The position numbers and the translations under genes were made by a program. Below are positions 44,174 through 51,757 of a stretch of 64,000 nucleotides of DNA, one piece after another. The DNA comes from JAGOLU01 sp037138475 (GTDB taxonomy: Bacteria > Patescibacteriota > Microgenomatia > UBA1406 > GWC2-37-13): the NCBI GenBank assembly GCA_037138475.1, contig JBAXII010000003.1:17060-81059 (forward strand), read 5' to 3'. A model generated the notes under the pieces. That model did not search any database. It had not been told where the DNA came from and saw only the letters and a program-made list of their open reading frames with translations. Position 1 is the stretch's first letter, and each line of letters begins with the position of its first letter.

Positions 44174-45694
44174 ATGACCTTTCACCTTTCACTGTTTAAA
44201 AAATCATTTTCTGCTTGGTATAAAGACAACACGATGATCTTCTTTGCGCTTTGCGCAATTTTTGTGTTTGGATTTTTCCTTCGCATAGCTACCCTCGAAC
44301 AAAACCTACTTTTCGGGTTTGAACAAGGACGTGATGCGCTCAAAGCAACTGACATATATAGTCTCAAGGACATTGTGTTGATTGGTCCCAAAACAGATCT
44401 TGATGGCATCTTCCACGGTGTCTGGTACTACTATTTGATTGCGATTCTCTATTTCTTGTTTGCTGGCAATCCGCTCTATGTCACCTATGCGCTGGCAAGT
44501 ATTAATACGTTGACCATCTTTGTGATCTATGCACTTGCACGAAACCTCTCAGTTTCCAAAGTTTTTTCGCTGTTTGCGTCGCTGCTCTTTGCCGCATCAT
44601 TTATCACTGTGTCTTACGCAAGGTGGCTCTCAAATGTTTCACCAAGTATATTTGTTGTTGGATGTTTTATGCTGAGCCTGTTGCTCCTAGTGAAGCAAAG
44701 GAAGGATTACTATTGGATCCCTACGTTCATCTTATTTGCATTGCTATTTCACTTTGAGCTTCTCCATGGATTGTATGCAGGTGTTCTTTTGGTGATCAGC
44801 ATCTTTATCTACAAGTTACCACTATACTCGAAAAGGTTTTTTATAGGACTGGCTGGCTTTGCAGTCATTAATACTCCTTTTGTGATATTTGATCTCAAAA
44901 ATAGCTTTATACTTTCGAAGGGTATTCTTCACTATCTAACTTCGTCAGCGCCCTCGCCAAGTCCTGTCACTGCTTTCTCTTTGTATTTTGAAGGCCTCCT
45001 TTCTGAACTGGTGAGCACCTTTAGTACCAAATTTGCAATGGCACCATTTGTCCTCTTCTTCCTCATGCTTATAGTGATACTGTGCACAGTAGAACTCAAA
45101 AAGTCACGTGAGGTATCACTACTGCTCCTTTTTACGCTGTGGTCTTTCCCCTACACATTCTTGGTGAAGAACCATCTTCTGGAACAGTTTTATGCGGGAA
45201 CTTCTATTTCGTTCATTTTGGTATTTATTTTTGGCATGGAAATAGCATCAAATCACATGTCAAGAAGGGTCCTCATAGGTGCACTGATACTTCTGTCGGT
45301 TGGCATGACGCATGAAACATACAGAAGGCTCACCACCCGAGATGCTATATTTTTCCACAAGGTTCAAAAGATGAAAGTGTATGGCGATCAGATCAAGATG
45401 ATATCAAAGATGGTTACGCCACTCAGATCGTTTGAGTGGGAGGCATTTACTATCCCATACAATCAGAGCGAAGCGTATCAGTATCTCTTGCCATGGTATG
45501 GCAGGCAGATAGTGGGGGACAAAGTCGTAGATATGCTATCAGCCAAGAATAGGGATGACTACTACCTCATAGTCGAGCCTGATACAGAAGGATATTGGCT
45601 CGACAAATGGTATAAAGAAAAGGATGGAGTAAGCACGATAGTGTCTGAACAGCAATTCGGAGGGATGAAGCTGCAGCTAAGGAAAAAAATGTAA
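44174..45694 (+). CDS. GT39-like membrane glycosyltransferase, EQGRD variant
   Basis: 506 residues, about 11 membrane segments. The acidic loop reads FGFEQGRDALKATDIY (Glu in the place of the first Asp), then VLIGPKTDLDGIFHGVWYYY. Tandem paralogue of the gene at 42603, 23 bases downstream of its stop and probably in the same transcript. C-terminal outer domain of about 110 residues. The two together look like a gene duplication with possible specialisation for donor or acceptor. Confidence 0.7.
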   Translation: MTFHLSLFKKSFSAWYKDNTMIFFALCAIFVFGFFLRIATLEQNLLFGFEQGRDALKATDIYSLKDIVLIGPKTDLDGIFHGVWYYYLIAILYFLFAGNPLYVTYALASINTLTIFVIYALARNLSVSKVFSLFASLLFAASFITVSYARWLSNVSPSIFVVGCFMLSLLLLVKQRKDYYWIPTFILFALLFHFELLHGLYAGVLLVISIFIYKLPLYSKRFFIGLAGFAVINTPFVIFDLKNSFILSKGILHYLTSSAPSPSPVTAFSLYFEGLLSELVSTFSTKFAMAPFVLFFLMLIVILCTVELKKSREVSLLLLFTLWSFPYTFLVKNHLLEQFYAGTSISFILVFIFGMEIASNHMSRRVLIGALILLSVGMTHETYRRLTTRDAIFFHKVQKMKVYGDQIKMISKMVTPLRSFEWEAFTIPYNQSEAYQYLLPWYGRQIVGDKVVDMLSAKNRDDYYLIVEPDTEGYWLDKWYKEKDGVSTIVSEQQFGGMKLQLRKKM

Positions 45695-45698
45695 CACT

Positions 45699-46475
45699 AT
45701 GTTTACCGTCGTCATAAACTCCTACAACAATGAGTCACCCATCACTGAGTGCATTGAGTCAGCATATTTGTTGACGGATTCTATAGTGGTGGTTGATATG
45801 GAAAGTACTGATCAGACTGTCGTGATAGCAAAAAAGCTCGGTGCGACAGTCACCTCCTTTCCACCTTCTCGATATGTAGAACCAGCACGCATGGCTGGTA
45901 TCACACTTGCGCCGGGAGATTGGGTTTGTATCCTAGACACGGATGAGCGCATCACCCAAGAGCTTGCTTCAGAAATAAAAAAGACTGTAGCTACGGTAGA
46001 TGAGCTTACCACACACTTCAGAATCCCTCGCAAAAATATGTTTGGCAAATCCACCTGGCTCAAACATGGTGGATGGTGGCCAGATCATCAGATCAGACTC
46101 ATCAAGAAAAGCGCATTGATTGAGTGGCCTGCACGGATACACTCGACACCCCAGATCGAAGGCATGAGCGGACAGCTCGAGTCACCGCTCATACACTATT
46201 TTCATGGCGATGTTGAGGGTATGGTGCGCAAAACAGCGGTATTTGAGGACATCGAATCAGCATTGCTCTATGATGCAAAGCGGAGCGTCGGCATTCCCAC
46301 ATTCTTTCGCAAATATACAGGTGAGCTCGTACGAAGGCTGATCACGCAGCAAGGTTTTCGAGACGGAACATATGGATGGCTCGAGTCGATCTATCAAGCA
46401 TTTTCAAAAACGATCACCTGGCTGTACCTCTATGAAAAGACTTATATTTCGAAACCGTTAAAAAATAACTCATGA
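45699..46475 (+). CDS. Family 2 glycosyltransferase (WaaE/KdtX-like)
   Basis: 258 residues. Complete GT-A module: VVINSYNNESPITECIESA, SIVVVDMESTDQTVVIAKKL (about 28-47), the metal site ILDTDERITQEL (about 76-87), FRIPRKNMFGKSTWLKHGGW, PDHQIRLIKKS and HYFHGD. A paralogue of the GT2 at 21839-22765 with a better preserved N terminus. In enzymes of this type a heptose or glucose is added to a lipid-linked core, but specificity cannot be read. Four bases after the GT39 stop and overlapping the permease start by ATGA. Confidence 0.8.
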   Translation: MFTVVINSYNNESPITECIESAYLLTDSIVVVDMESTDQTVVIAKKLGATVTSFPPSRYVEPARMAGITLAPGDWVCILDTDERITQELASEIKKTVATVDELTTHFRIPRKNMFGKSTWLKHGGWWPDHQIRLIKKSALIEWPARIHSTPQIEGMSGQLESPLIHYFHGDVEGMVRKTAVFEDIESALLYDAKRSVGIPTFFRKYTGELVRRLITQQGFRDGTYGWLESIYQAFSKTITWLYLYEKTYISKPLKNNS

Positions 46476-47680
46476 ACTATTTTGTAGCACTCTTTATATC
46501 CGCCATCGATGACTTTGGACGCAACAAAGTCAGGACCTTTCTCACCTCGCTCGGCATCCTGATAGGTGTCCTTTCAGTGGTGCTCATCATAGCTTTTGGA
46601 CTGGGATTGACAAAGTCCATCAACGAGCAGTTTGAGTCGCTTGGATCCGGGCAACTGGTATTGTTCCCTGGTCAAGTCCTCGCCAATGGTAGGTTTCGTG
46701 GTGGGGGAGGAAACCAAGCGGTGACCAGGTTTACCGAAAAGGATATTGAGGACTTAAAGCGACTTCGTGAGCTCAAGTACGCCCTTCCCTCGGTCCAACG
46801 CTCCACGACAGCAGTAGCGCAAGGTATCACAGAGCCTGCAGACCTACTCATGTCGACCACTGATATTTTCCCTGTTCGCAACTTTTCACTCGATGTGGGA
46901 CGACTGTTTACCTCACAAGATGATTCAAAGCGTGCAAAGGTAGCAGTGCTTGGGTTTGAGATAGCACGGAAGCTGTTTGGCGAAGCGGGGAATGCGATAG
47001 GTAAATCAGTCAAGATGGAACAGCATACATTTACCGTGATTGGCACTATGAAAAAGATTGGATCTGCAGGTTTTGGAGGCCCAGACTTTGACAACAATAT
47101 CATCATTCCATTTAAGACTGGCTTCCTCTACAACACTGACAAGAAGTTTTCCTCGGCGGTACTCGTAGCTCGTGACCCAAACAAACTCGATGCTACCAAG
47201 GTCGCTATCACTCAGGCGCTCAAACGCACCTACAAAGAAGGGGACTTTTCGATTGTGGAGCTATCGCAGATCCAAGGAGCGGTGACAAGCATCTTCGGGA
47301 TACTCAGCTCGGTGTTGACTGGGATCGCAGCCATCTCACTGATTGTGGGAGGCATCGGTATCATGAATATCATGTATGTATCTGTATCTGAGCGCATCAA
47401 AGAAATAGGGATACGGCGCGCACTTGGCGCATATCAAAGCGATATTTTGTGGCAGTTTTTGGTTGAGGCTGTGGTACTCTCGCTCTTTGGAGGTACGCTC
47501 GGCATCTTATTGGCCTTTGTCCTCGTGGCTATCGCTCAGAGCTTTTTCCCTGCATATATCAATTGGCAATCAGTCGCCATAGCACTGGGGGTATCGTCTG
47601 GCATAGGTATCGTATTTGGAGTCTTCCCTGCGCGTAAGGCGAGCAAATTATCACCCATCGAGGCGATACGGTATGAGTGA
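46472..47680 (+). CDS. MacB-type ABC transporter permease
   Basis: 402 residues. Membrane segment 1 follows the family N terminus DFGRNKVRTFLTSLGILIGV (about 14-33); a large extracytoplasmic MacB-PCD domain (about 55-275) contains RFTEKDIEDLKRL and VAVLGFEIARKLFG; the C-terminal FtsX/MacB core has ISLIVGGIGIMNIMYVSVSE, RIKEIGIRRALGA and FPARKASKLSPIEAIRYE. It needs an ATPase, and no ATPase gene adjoins it; the MacB/LolD-type ATPase and fusion protein lie at 9674-11512. Overlaps the upstream GT2 by four bases, so here it is translated as part of the glycan cluster. Confidence 0.9.
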   Translation: MNYFVALFISAIDDFGRNKVRTFLTSLGILIGVLSVVLIIAFGLGLTKSINEQFESLGSGQLVLFPGQVLANGRFRGGGGNQAVTRFTEKDIEDLKRLRELKYALPSVQRSTTAVAQGITEPADLLMSTTDIFPVRNFSLDVGRLFTSQDDSKRAKVAVLGFEIARKLFGEAGNAIGKSVKMEQHTFTVIGTMKKIGSAGFGGPDFDNNIIIPFKTGFLYNTDKKFSSAVLVARDPNKLDATKVAITQALKRTYKEGDFSIVELSQIQGAVTSIFGILSSVLTGIAAISLIVGGIGIMNIMYVSVSERIKEIGIRRALGAYQSDILWQFLVEAVVLSLFGGTLGILLAFVLVAIAQSFFPAYINWQSVAIALGVSSGIGIVFGVFPARKASKLSPIEAIRYE

Positions 47681-47686
47681 CCATTA

Positions 47687-47721
47687 GCGTAAAGTTTATA
47701 ACGTATAGCGTATAACGTACA
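47687..47721. repeat. Heptamer array, GTATAAC family
   Basis: Five units (GCGTAAA, GTTTATA, ACGTATA, GCGTATA, ACGTACA) seven bases after the MacB-type permease stop. Confidence 0.8.
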
Positions 47722-47751
47722 CCAGGTTGAGTGGGTGTTATGCACACAAAA

Positions 47752-47777
47752 AATCCCCCACCGTATGGTGGGGGATT
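47752..47777 (-). terminator. Intrinsic terminator of the coiled-coil protein gene
   Basis: Perfect 11-base-pair stem AATCCCCCACC/GGTGGGGGATT with loop GTAT (ATAC on the transcribed strand), followed on the minus strand by TTTTTT after the stem. It ends the gene at 47791-48396; it may also stop the converging permease transcript. Confidence 0.8.
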
Positions 47778-47790
47778 GGAATACTACTTT

Positions 47791-48396
47791 TTACTGTACT
47801 GGAGCAACAGTTGGTGTGGGAGCCTTTGGCTTGAACCACCCTCCAAATAGATTTGTCCAGGAAGCCTTGATATTCTCACCGAGAGATTTTCTCTGGGCTT
47901 GATTCGTGACTTTGAGATCTGCGCGCTCTTTCTTGTTTCCCTCACGCATATCTTGTCGTTCCTTTTGATTCTCTTTCCTGAGCTCTTGACGCTCACCTTT
48001 ATTCTCTTTCATCATGGTCTCGCGAGAAGCCTTTGCTTCGTCACGGATTTTGTCCATTTCTTCTTTGGTGAGCTTACCGTCTGCTCGGGCGGCATCTATC
48101 TTGTTTTTGGTTTCAGTGCGAAGTGCATCTCTTTCGCCTTGATTCTCTTTACGCATCGCATCACGCTCGCCCTGGTTTTCTTTGCGAAGACCAGCTTTCT
48201 CATCGCGATTTTTCATCATCAACTTTTGCCTCTCTTCTTGATTCTCCTGACGGAGGTCTGTTCGCTTCTCCATATTTTCCTTGCGCTGTTCCATCACTGC
48301 CTCGCGACGAGGTGGTGGAGGGACATCTGCAGCAAATACTGACGAGGTTGAGACTGCGACTGAGGCAGCCATGACGAGCACAGTGGTGTATTTCAT
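47791..48396 (-). CDS. Secreted coiled-coil protein with 11-residue repeats
   Basis: 201 residues. A signal peptide (about 1-22, VLVMAASVAVSTSSVFAAD, cleavage near AFA-AD) is followed by a highly charged helix from about 32 to 175 made of hendecad units such as RKENQGERDAM, RKENQGERDAL, MKENKGERQEL, RKENQKERQDM and REGNKKERADL. One segment, ADGKLTKEEMDKI, looks like a degenerate EF-hand loop. The C terminus is Pro/Thr-rich (KPKAPTPTVAPV). The charge pattern suits a right-handed coiled-coil rod outside the cell. I do not recognise a family. It has its own -10 box and its own terminator, so it is a single-gene unit. Confidence 0.8.
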   Translation of the reverse strand: MKYTTVLVMAASVAVSTSSVFAADVPPPPRREAVMEQRKENMEKRTDLRQENQEERQKLMMKNRDEKAGLRKENQGERDAMRKENQGERDALRTETKNKIDAARADGKLTKEEMDKIRDEAKASRETMMKENKGERQELRKENQKERQDMREGNKKERADLKVTNQAQRKSLGENIKASWTNLFGGWFKPKAPTPTVAPVQ

Positions 48397-48405
48397 GTAC
48401 TAAAA

Positions 48406-48411
48406 ATAATA
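48406..48411 (-). promoter_or_regulatory. -10-like element of the coiled-coil gene
   Basis: TATTAT on the minus strand ending nine bases before the ATG at 48396. Confidence 0.4.
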
Positions 48412-48451
48412 GATAACTACTAGGCTATATGCAATTAGTACTCTATAAGTT

Positions 48452-49702
48452 TCAAACAGAGCTGAGGCGTAGTTGGAGTGAGGAGATAAAATGAGCCTCA
48501 TCACAAGACTTTGCAAAGGCTATCCCGTTAGACTGAATTTCGCTGATTTTGGTAGGTGAAAGTGAGTCAAAAATGGATATGGCCTGGAGAATAGATCTTA
48601 CACTCATTTCTGTGTATTGGATCCCCCGCTCGAGATGAGACACGGTCTCTTTGACCCCGCCACTGCCATAGGCGATGACCGGCACTCCTTGTCTCATCGC
48701 CTCCACAGGCACCATACCAAAGTCTTCATCGACAGATGCATAGAGGAATGCACGCGCTCCTGCGTAGAGGATTTGTAGCTGTTCATCGGGTACCGATCCG
48801 CAAAACTCCACACTCGGTCCCGCTATTGATCGCAAATATGCCTCCTCTCTTCCAACGCCCACGATCTTCAGTGGTAGCTTCATCTGATTTGCAGCACCGA
48901 TAATGACATCGATGTGCTTCGTCGGTGCCAGTCTCGAGACCGTGAGAAAATATGCCCCACTTGCAACTTTATCCGAATGACTTGATATTTTGCTTTGATT
49001 TTGATCATTATTTGGGACTTGCGAATTTGCAAAGTCACGCGAAGCGGGAGAATTTGGAATTTTAATCGGAGGATGTACCACCACCCCATCCCGTCTGTAG
49101 AACTTCAGCGAGCGCTGACGAATCTCTTCTGAGTTGAATATGAACTGATCGATGGTCTGACTCGACTCATAATCATACCGCCTAAGAAAATGATTTACGA
49201 TGAGCGCATAGATCCTCACGACGAGATACTTTTTTAAACTACTCTCATCATATCCATACAGATAGCGGGGAGGAGTGTGGAGGTAGCAGACGAATTTAGT
49301 TGATAATTGAGAATTGAAAGTTGATAACGAATCGGAGAGAGGGCGATGTTCGCTTTTTGCATTTTGAATTTTACCTTTTGATTTTATGAGTGATACCCCT
49401 TTGCTCATACCCCACGAGCTGCTGCAAATGACCAGGTCGTATGAAGAGAGGTCAAATGATCTCCAGATCCAGGGGAGGAGGAAACGGAGTGGAGAGTAGA
49501 GTCGGGAGAAAAAGGGGATGTAGCGCGCGCGGCTCTCGAATATCTTCCAATCACGGAATTCACTCGCGTGAATTCCAAGCTTGTTTCTATCTATGAACGA
49601 TACGTACACATCGGCATCAGGATAGGCTTTTTTGAGGGAGATGAGGACGCGCTCGGCACCACCGAATTCTGCGAGCTGATCATGGACGAGTGCGACTTTC
49701 AT
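48452..49702 (-). CDS. Family 4 glycosyltransferase with repeat insertions (WbaZ-like)
   Basis: 416 residues, GT-B fold. Family blocks: KVALVHDQLAEFGGAERVL (acceptor loop), FVCYLHTPPRYLYGYDES, FLTVSRLAPTKHIDVIIGA and the retaining motif EDFGMVPVEAMRQGVPVIAYG (E-x7-E, quoted here as EDFGMVPVEAM). The CYLHTPPRYL segment is characteristic of WbaZ-type mannosyltransferases. Compared with the family, two stretches look foreign: KGKIQNAKSE...DSLSTFNSQLST before FVCYLH, and IPNSPASRDFANSQVPNNDQ before the donor domain; both coincide with heptamer arrays. Start at MKVALVHDQL, TATAAT six bases upstream. Confidence 0.85.
   Translation of the reverse strand: MKVALVHDQLAEFGGAERVLISLKKAYPDADVYVSFIDRNKLGIHASEFRDWKIFESRARYIPFFSRLYSPLRFLLPWIWRSFDLSSYDLVICSSSWGMSKGVSLIKSKGKIQNAKSEHRPLSDSLSTFNSQLSTKFVCYLHTPPRYLYGYDESSLKKYLVVRIYALIVNHFLRRYDYESSQTIDQFIFNSEEIRQRSLKFYRRDGVVVHPPIKIPNSPASRDFANSQVPNNDQNQSKISSHSDKVASGAYFLTVSRLAPTKHIDVIIGAANQMKLPLKIVGVGREEAYLRSIAGPSVEFCGSVPDEQLQILYAGARAFLYASVDEDFGMVPVEAMRQGVPVIAYGSGGVKETVSHLERGIQYTEMSVRSILQAISIFDSLSPTKISEIQSNGIAFAKSCDEAHFISSLQLRLSSV
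48984..49032. repeat. In-gene heptamer-like array in the GT4 gene
   Basis: About seven 7-base periods on the plus strand from ATATTTT through TTGCAAA, coding (minus) for the Asn/Gln/Ser-rich loop FANSQVPNNDQNQSKIS. Confidence 0.5.
49297..49331. repeat. In-gene heptamer array, GAATTGA family
   Basis: TAGTTGA, TAATTGA, GAATTGA, AAGTTGA, TAACGAA inside the GT4 gene; codes on the minus strand for SLSTFNSQLST. Confidence 0.8.
49354..49388. repeat. In-gene heptamer array, NNYAAAA family
   Basis: TTTTTGC, ATTTTGA, ATTTTAC, CTTTTGA, TTTTATG inside the GT4 gene; codes on the minus strand for KSKGKIQNAK. Confidence 0.75.
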
Positions 49703-49708
49703 ACTGAC

Positions 49709-49714
49709 ATTATA
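49709..49714 (-). promoter_or_regulatory. -10 element of the GT4 gene
   Basis: TATAAT on the minus strand ending six bases before the ATG at 49702. Confidence 0.55.
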
Positions 49715-49770
49715 CTTCACACCACGTTTGCGCGATTATCATTGGAGCAGACAATCTGATTCAGAGAAGA

Positions 49771-49776
49771 TATACT
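49771..49776 (+). promoter_or_regulatory. -10 element of the gene at 49785
   Basis: TATACT ending eight bases before the ATG at 49785; the AGGAG between them is too close to the ATG to act as a normal ribosome site. Confidence 0.5.
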
Positions 49777-49784
49777 TAGGAGCA

Positions 49785-50315
49785 ATGTTTGCATATATCT
49801 TTTTGTATCGTTTACGGCAGAAATATCTCTTTCTGGGCTATGGGGGGTTTTTGATAAGTGCCTATATTTTTTCTATAGTAGGTTGGTTTGTATTTTTTGC
49901 TCTTTTGCGAATGCCGCTTTTGTTTTTTTTCCCTGCAATATCATCTCAATCCTCGACCACATTTGGTTCATTCCTTTGGATTTTCTGGATACTCATCGAA
50001 GTATCTTTAGCTGCAAGAAAACTATCATTTTTTCTCACTACAACAGCAATGGTCGTGCTCTGCGTCGCAGGACTCTTCTTTATGAACCCTGTCAAAAATT
50101 ATTGCTATGAACTACAACCATCGTATTCACGAACGGATGACTGGGTAGAGGATAAAGCACTCACACAACGCGAAAGAACGCTCTTGGGTGAGTTTCCTTC
50201 AAATCTTTCTAGAACATGGATACGACAGCTTGATTGTCTATCAAAAGTTGGAGACCTTGATGCACTTGTCAAGATATTAACTGGAAATTATCAGTATACT
50301 TACCAACGCAAATGA
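49785..50315 (+). CDS. Unknown membrane protein upstream of uppP
   Basis: 176 residues; no family recognised. Three likely membrane segments in the first ~105 residues (YGGFLISAYIFSIVGWFVFF, FGSFLWIFWILIEVSL and TTTAMVVLCVAGLFFM), then a soluble C-terminal part with paired cysteines nearby (KNYCYEL) and a helical RERTLLGEFPSNLSRTWIRQL. Overlaps uppP by ATGA, so it is co-translated with the lipid-carrier phosphatase and may belong to envelope assembly (inference). Start set by the -10 box; a longer frame begins upstream over the divergent promoter. Confidence 0.6.
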   Translation: MFAYIFLYRLRQKYLFLGYGGFLISAYIFSIVGWFVFFALLRMPLLFFFPAISSQSSTTFGSFLWIFWILIEVSLAARKLSFFLTTTAMVVLCVAGLFFMNPVKNYCYELQPSYSRTDDWVEDKALTQRERTLLGEFPSNLSRTWIRQLDCLSKVGDLDALVKILTGNYQYTYQRK

Positions 50316-51118
50316 ACTACCTCCACGTCCTCACCTTATCGATCGTTGAGGGACTCACCGAGTTCCTCCCTGTCTCCTCGACATTTCACCTCTTGCAGAC
50401 ATCACGATTTCTGGGCATCTATCAGACAAACTTTCTCAAGCTCTTTGAAGTAGTGATCCAGGCTGGAGCCGTTGGCGCCCTTTTTTTCCTCTTTTCCAAA
50501 CAAGTATGGACTGATCAGAAGCGCTATATCAAACTCATCATATCGACTGTGCCATCGCTTGTACTTGGTTTCCTGCTCCACGACTATATCAAAGACGTAC
50601 TCTTTGTATCTGAGTATGCGACCACGGTTGTATTTATGGTGATGGGAGTGGTTTTCTTTCTCGTGGAGCTCTATATCCATCGCGCGAGCCATATTCCGAC
50701 CAAAAGCCTCGCGTACTTTACTACCAGACAGGCAGTGATGATTGGATTCGTCCAAGCACTGGCACTCGTTCCTGGTGTCTCGCGCTCAGGAGCGGTGATG
50801 GTAGGTATGCTCCTACTGGGCTATCACCGGACTGATGCAGCAATCTACTCCCTAGCCCTTTCGCTTCCGACGATTCTCGCCGCTGCAGGATATGACCTCA
50901 TCAAGTTCGTCAAGGTAAATGGCACCGCCGACCTCTCTTCAAACTTAGACATGCTCCTGGTTGGACTTATCGTATCATTTATCTCAGCTTATTTTGCCGC
51001 ACGCTGGCTCCTCAAATACCTCCAATTACACACCTTGCGCATATTTGGATATTACCGCCTGATCGTCGGCGCATTACTACTCGTACTCACCTATTATGGA
51101 TACTTCACCCAGCTTTGA
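50312..51118 (+). CDS. uppP: Undecaprenyl-diphosphatase
   Basis: 268 residues, about eight membrane segments. Recycles undecaprenyl pyrophosphate to the monophosphate carrier used for peptidoglycan and surface glycans. Signature one is EGLTEFLPVSSTFHLL (about 13-28, with the catalytic Glu pair region) and signature two is LVPGVSRSGAVMVGMLL (about 152-168, catalytic Arg). The usual SSxGH is SSTFH here. It would regenerate the carrier for the GT/flippase genes in this window. Overlaps the upstream orphan by four bases and the downstream gene by 23 bases. Confidence 0.95.
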   Translation: MNYLHVLTLSIVEGLTEFLPVSSTFHLLQTSRFLGIYQTNFLKLFEVVIQAGAVGALFFLFSKQVWTDQKRYIKLIISTVPSLVLGFLLHDYIKDVLFVSEYATTVVFMVMGVVFFLVELYIHRASHIPTKSLAYFTTRQAVMIGFVQALALVPGVSRSGAVMVGMLLLGYHRTDAAIYSLALSLPTILAAAGYDLIKFVKVNGTADLSSNLDMLLVGLIVSFISAYFAARWLLKYLQLHTLRIFGYYRLIVGALLLVLTYYGYFTQL

Positions 51119-51602
51119 TATCCACGATAAAAAATGGCTGATACCTGAGCTCACACACTTTCTCCTTGTGTGTGGAGATGCGGGATACGCCACCGAGACA
51201 TTCAAAGTCACCGAACTGGATGGCTCTACGACATGCGCAAAGGAGTTGGATGATTGGGAAAAGGAGGATAACTACTTTGGAGGAGAGCCCTTTGGGGGGC
51301 GCGAGGTAGCATTTTATCGTGGTCATGTGGTATGGATGATGGTCTACTATGGTGACATCATCGTTGATGAGCATCAAAAGGAGACAGAGACGTATCTGCG
51401 CAAAGTCCTGAGTCAAAAGCATGCAGCATGGATGCCCCGTGGGCCAGCGCAGTATCACACCGCAGATGGGAAGTGGAAGTACACCAATGAGTTCTCGGGT
51501 ACCATCGAAAAGTTCCATGGCTCAGACCGTATCCTACGTGAGGGAGTGGAGGTCTACAGTTGTAAATATGCAGGCGGGCTCGTAAACTACCACAAGGACT
51601 GA
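51096..51602 (+). CDS. DUF5680-like protein
   Basis: 168 residues, soluble. Features: FYRGHVVWMMVYYGDI (about 74-89), PRGPAQYHTADGKWKYTNE and GTIEKFHGSDRI followed by YSCKYAGGLVNY. The W-x-M-x-Y-x-G block and the closing Y-x-x-x-Y-x-G-G are what I associate with the uncharacterised DUF5680 family, from memory only. No catalytic motif is evident. Its start lies inside the end of uppP, so it is probably expressed from the same message. Confidence 0.5.
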   Translation: MDTSPSFDIHDKKWLIPELTHFLLVCGDAGYATETFKVTELDGSTTCAKELDDWEKEDNYFGGEPFGGREVAFYRGHVVWMMVYYGDIIVDEHQKETETYLRKVLSQKHAAWMPRGPAQYHTADGKWKYTNEFSGTIEKFHGSDRILREGVEVYSCKYAGGLVNYHKD

Positions 51603-51627
51603 CTCTGGTAGGATAGCGTCACATGTC

Positions 51628-51670
51628 ATCCTGAGCCCCGAAGGGGTCCCTTTGGGACGAGGCGAAGGAT
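51628..51670. repeat. TCATCCTGA-type palindromic intergenic repeat
   Basis: ATCCT...AGGAT closes two short hairpins (CCCC-gaa-GGGG and TCCC-ttt-GGGA). Of the dispersed TCATCCTGAGC...GAAGGATC style found in many bacterial genomes. Confidence 0.6.
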
Positions 51671-51683
51671 CTTATCGTAGATA

Positions 51684-51757
51684 GTGCCCGTAGCTTAACT
51701 GGATAGAGCATTGGCCTCCGAAGCCGAAGGTTGGGTGTTCAAATCACCTCGGGCACA
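51684..51757 (+). tRNA. tRNA-Arg(CCG)
   Basis: Full cloverleaf: acceptor GTGCCCG/CGGGCAC, D-stem GCTT/GAGC, anticodon stem TTGGC/GCCGA with loop CTCCGAA (anticodon CCG, reading CGG), T-stem GGGTG/CACCT with loop TTCAAAT, discriminator A. CCA is not encoded. Confidence 0.92.

Noticed and set aside
47752..47777. Terminator belonging only to the MacB-type permease gene (plus strand)
   Set aside because: The T-run follows the stem on the minus strand; on the plus strand the stem is followed by GGAATACTAC, so the minus-strand gene is the main user.
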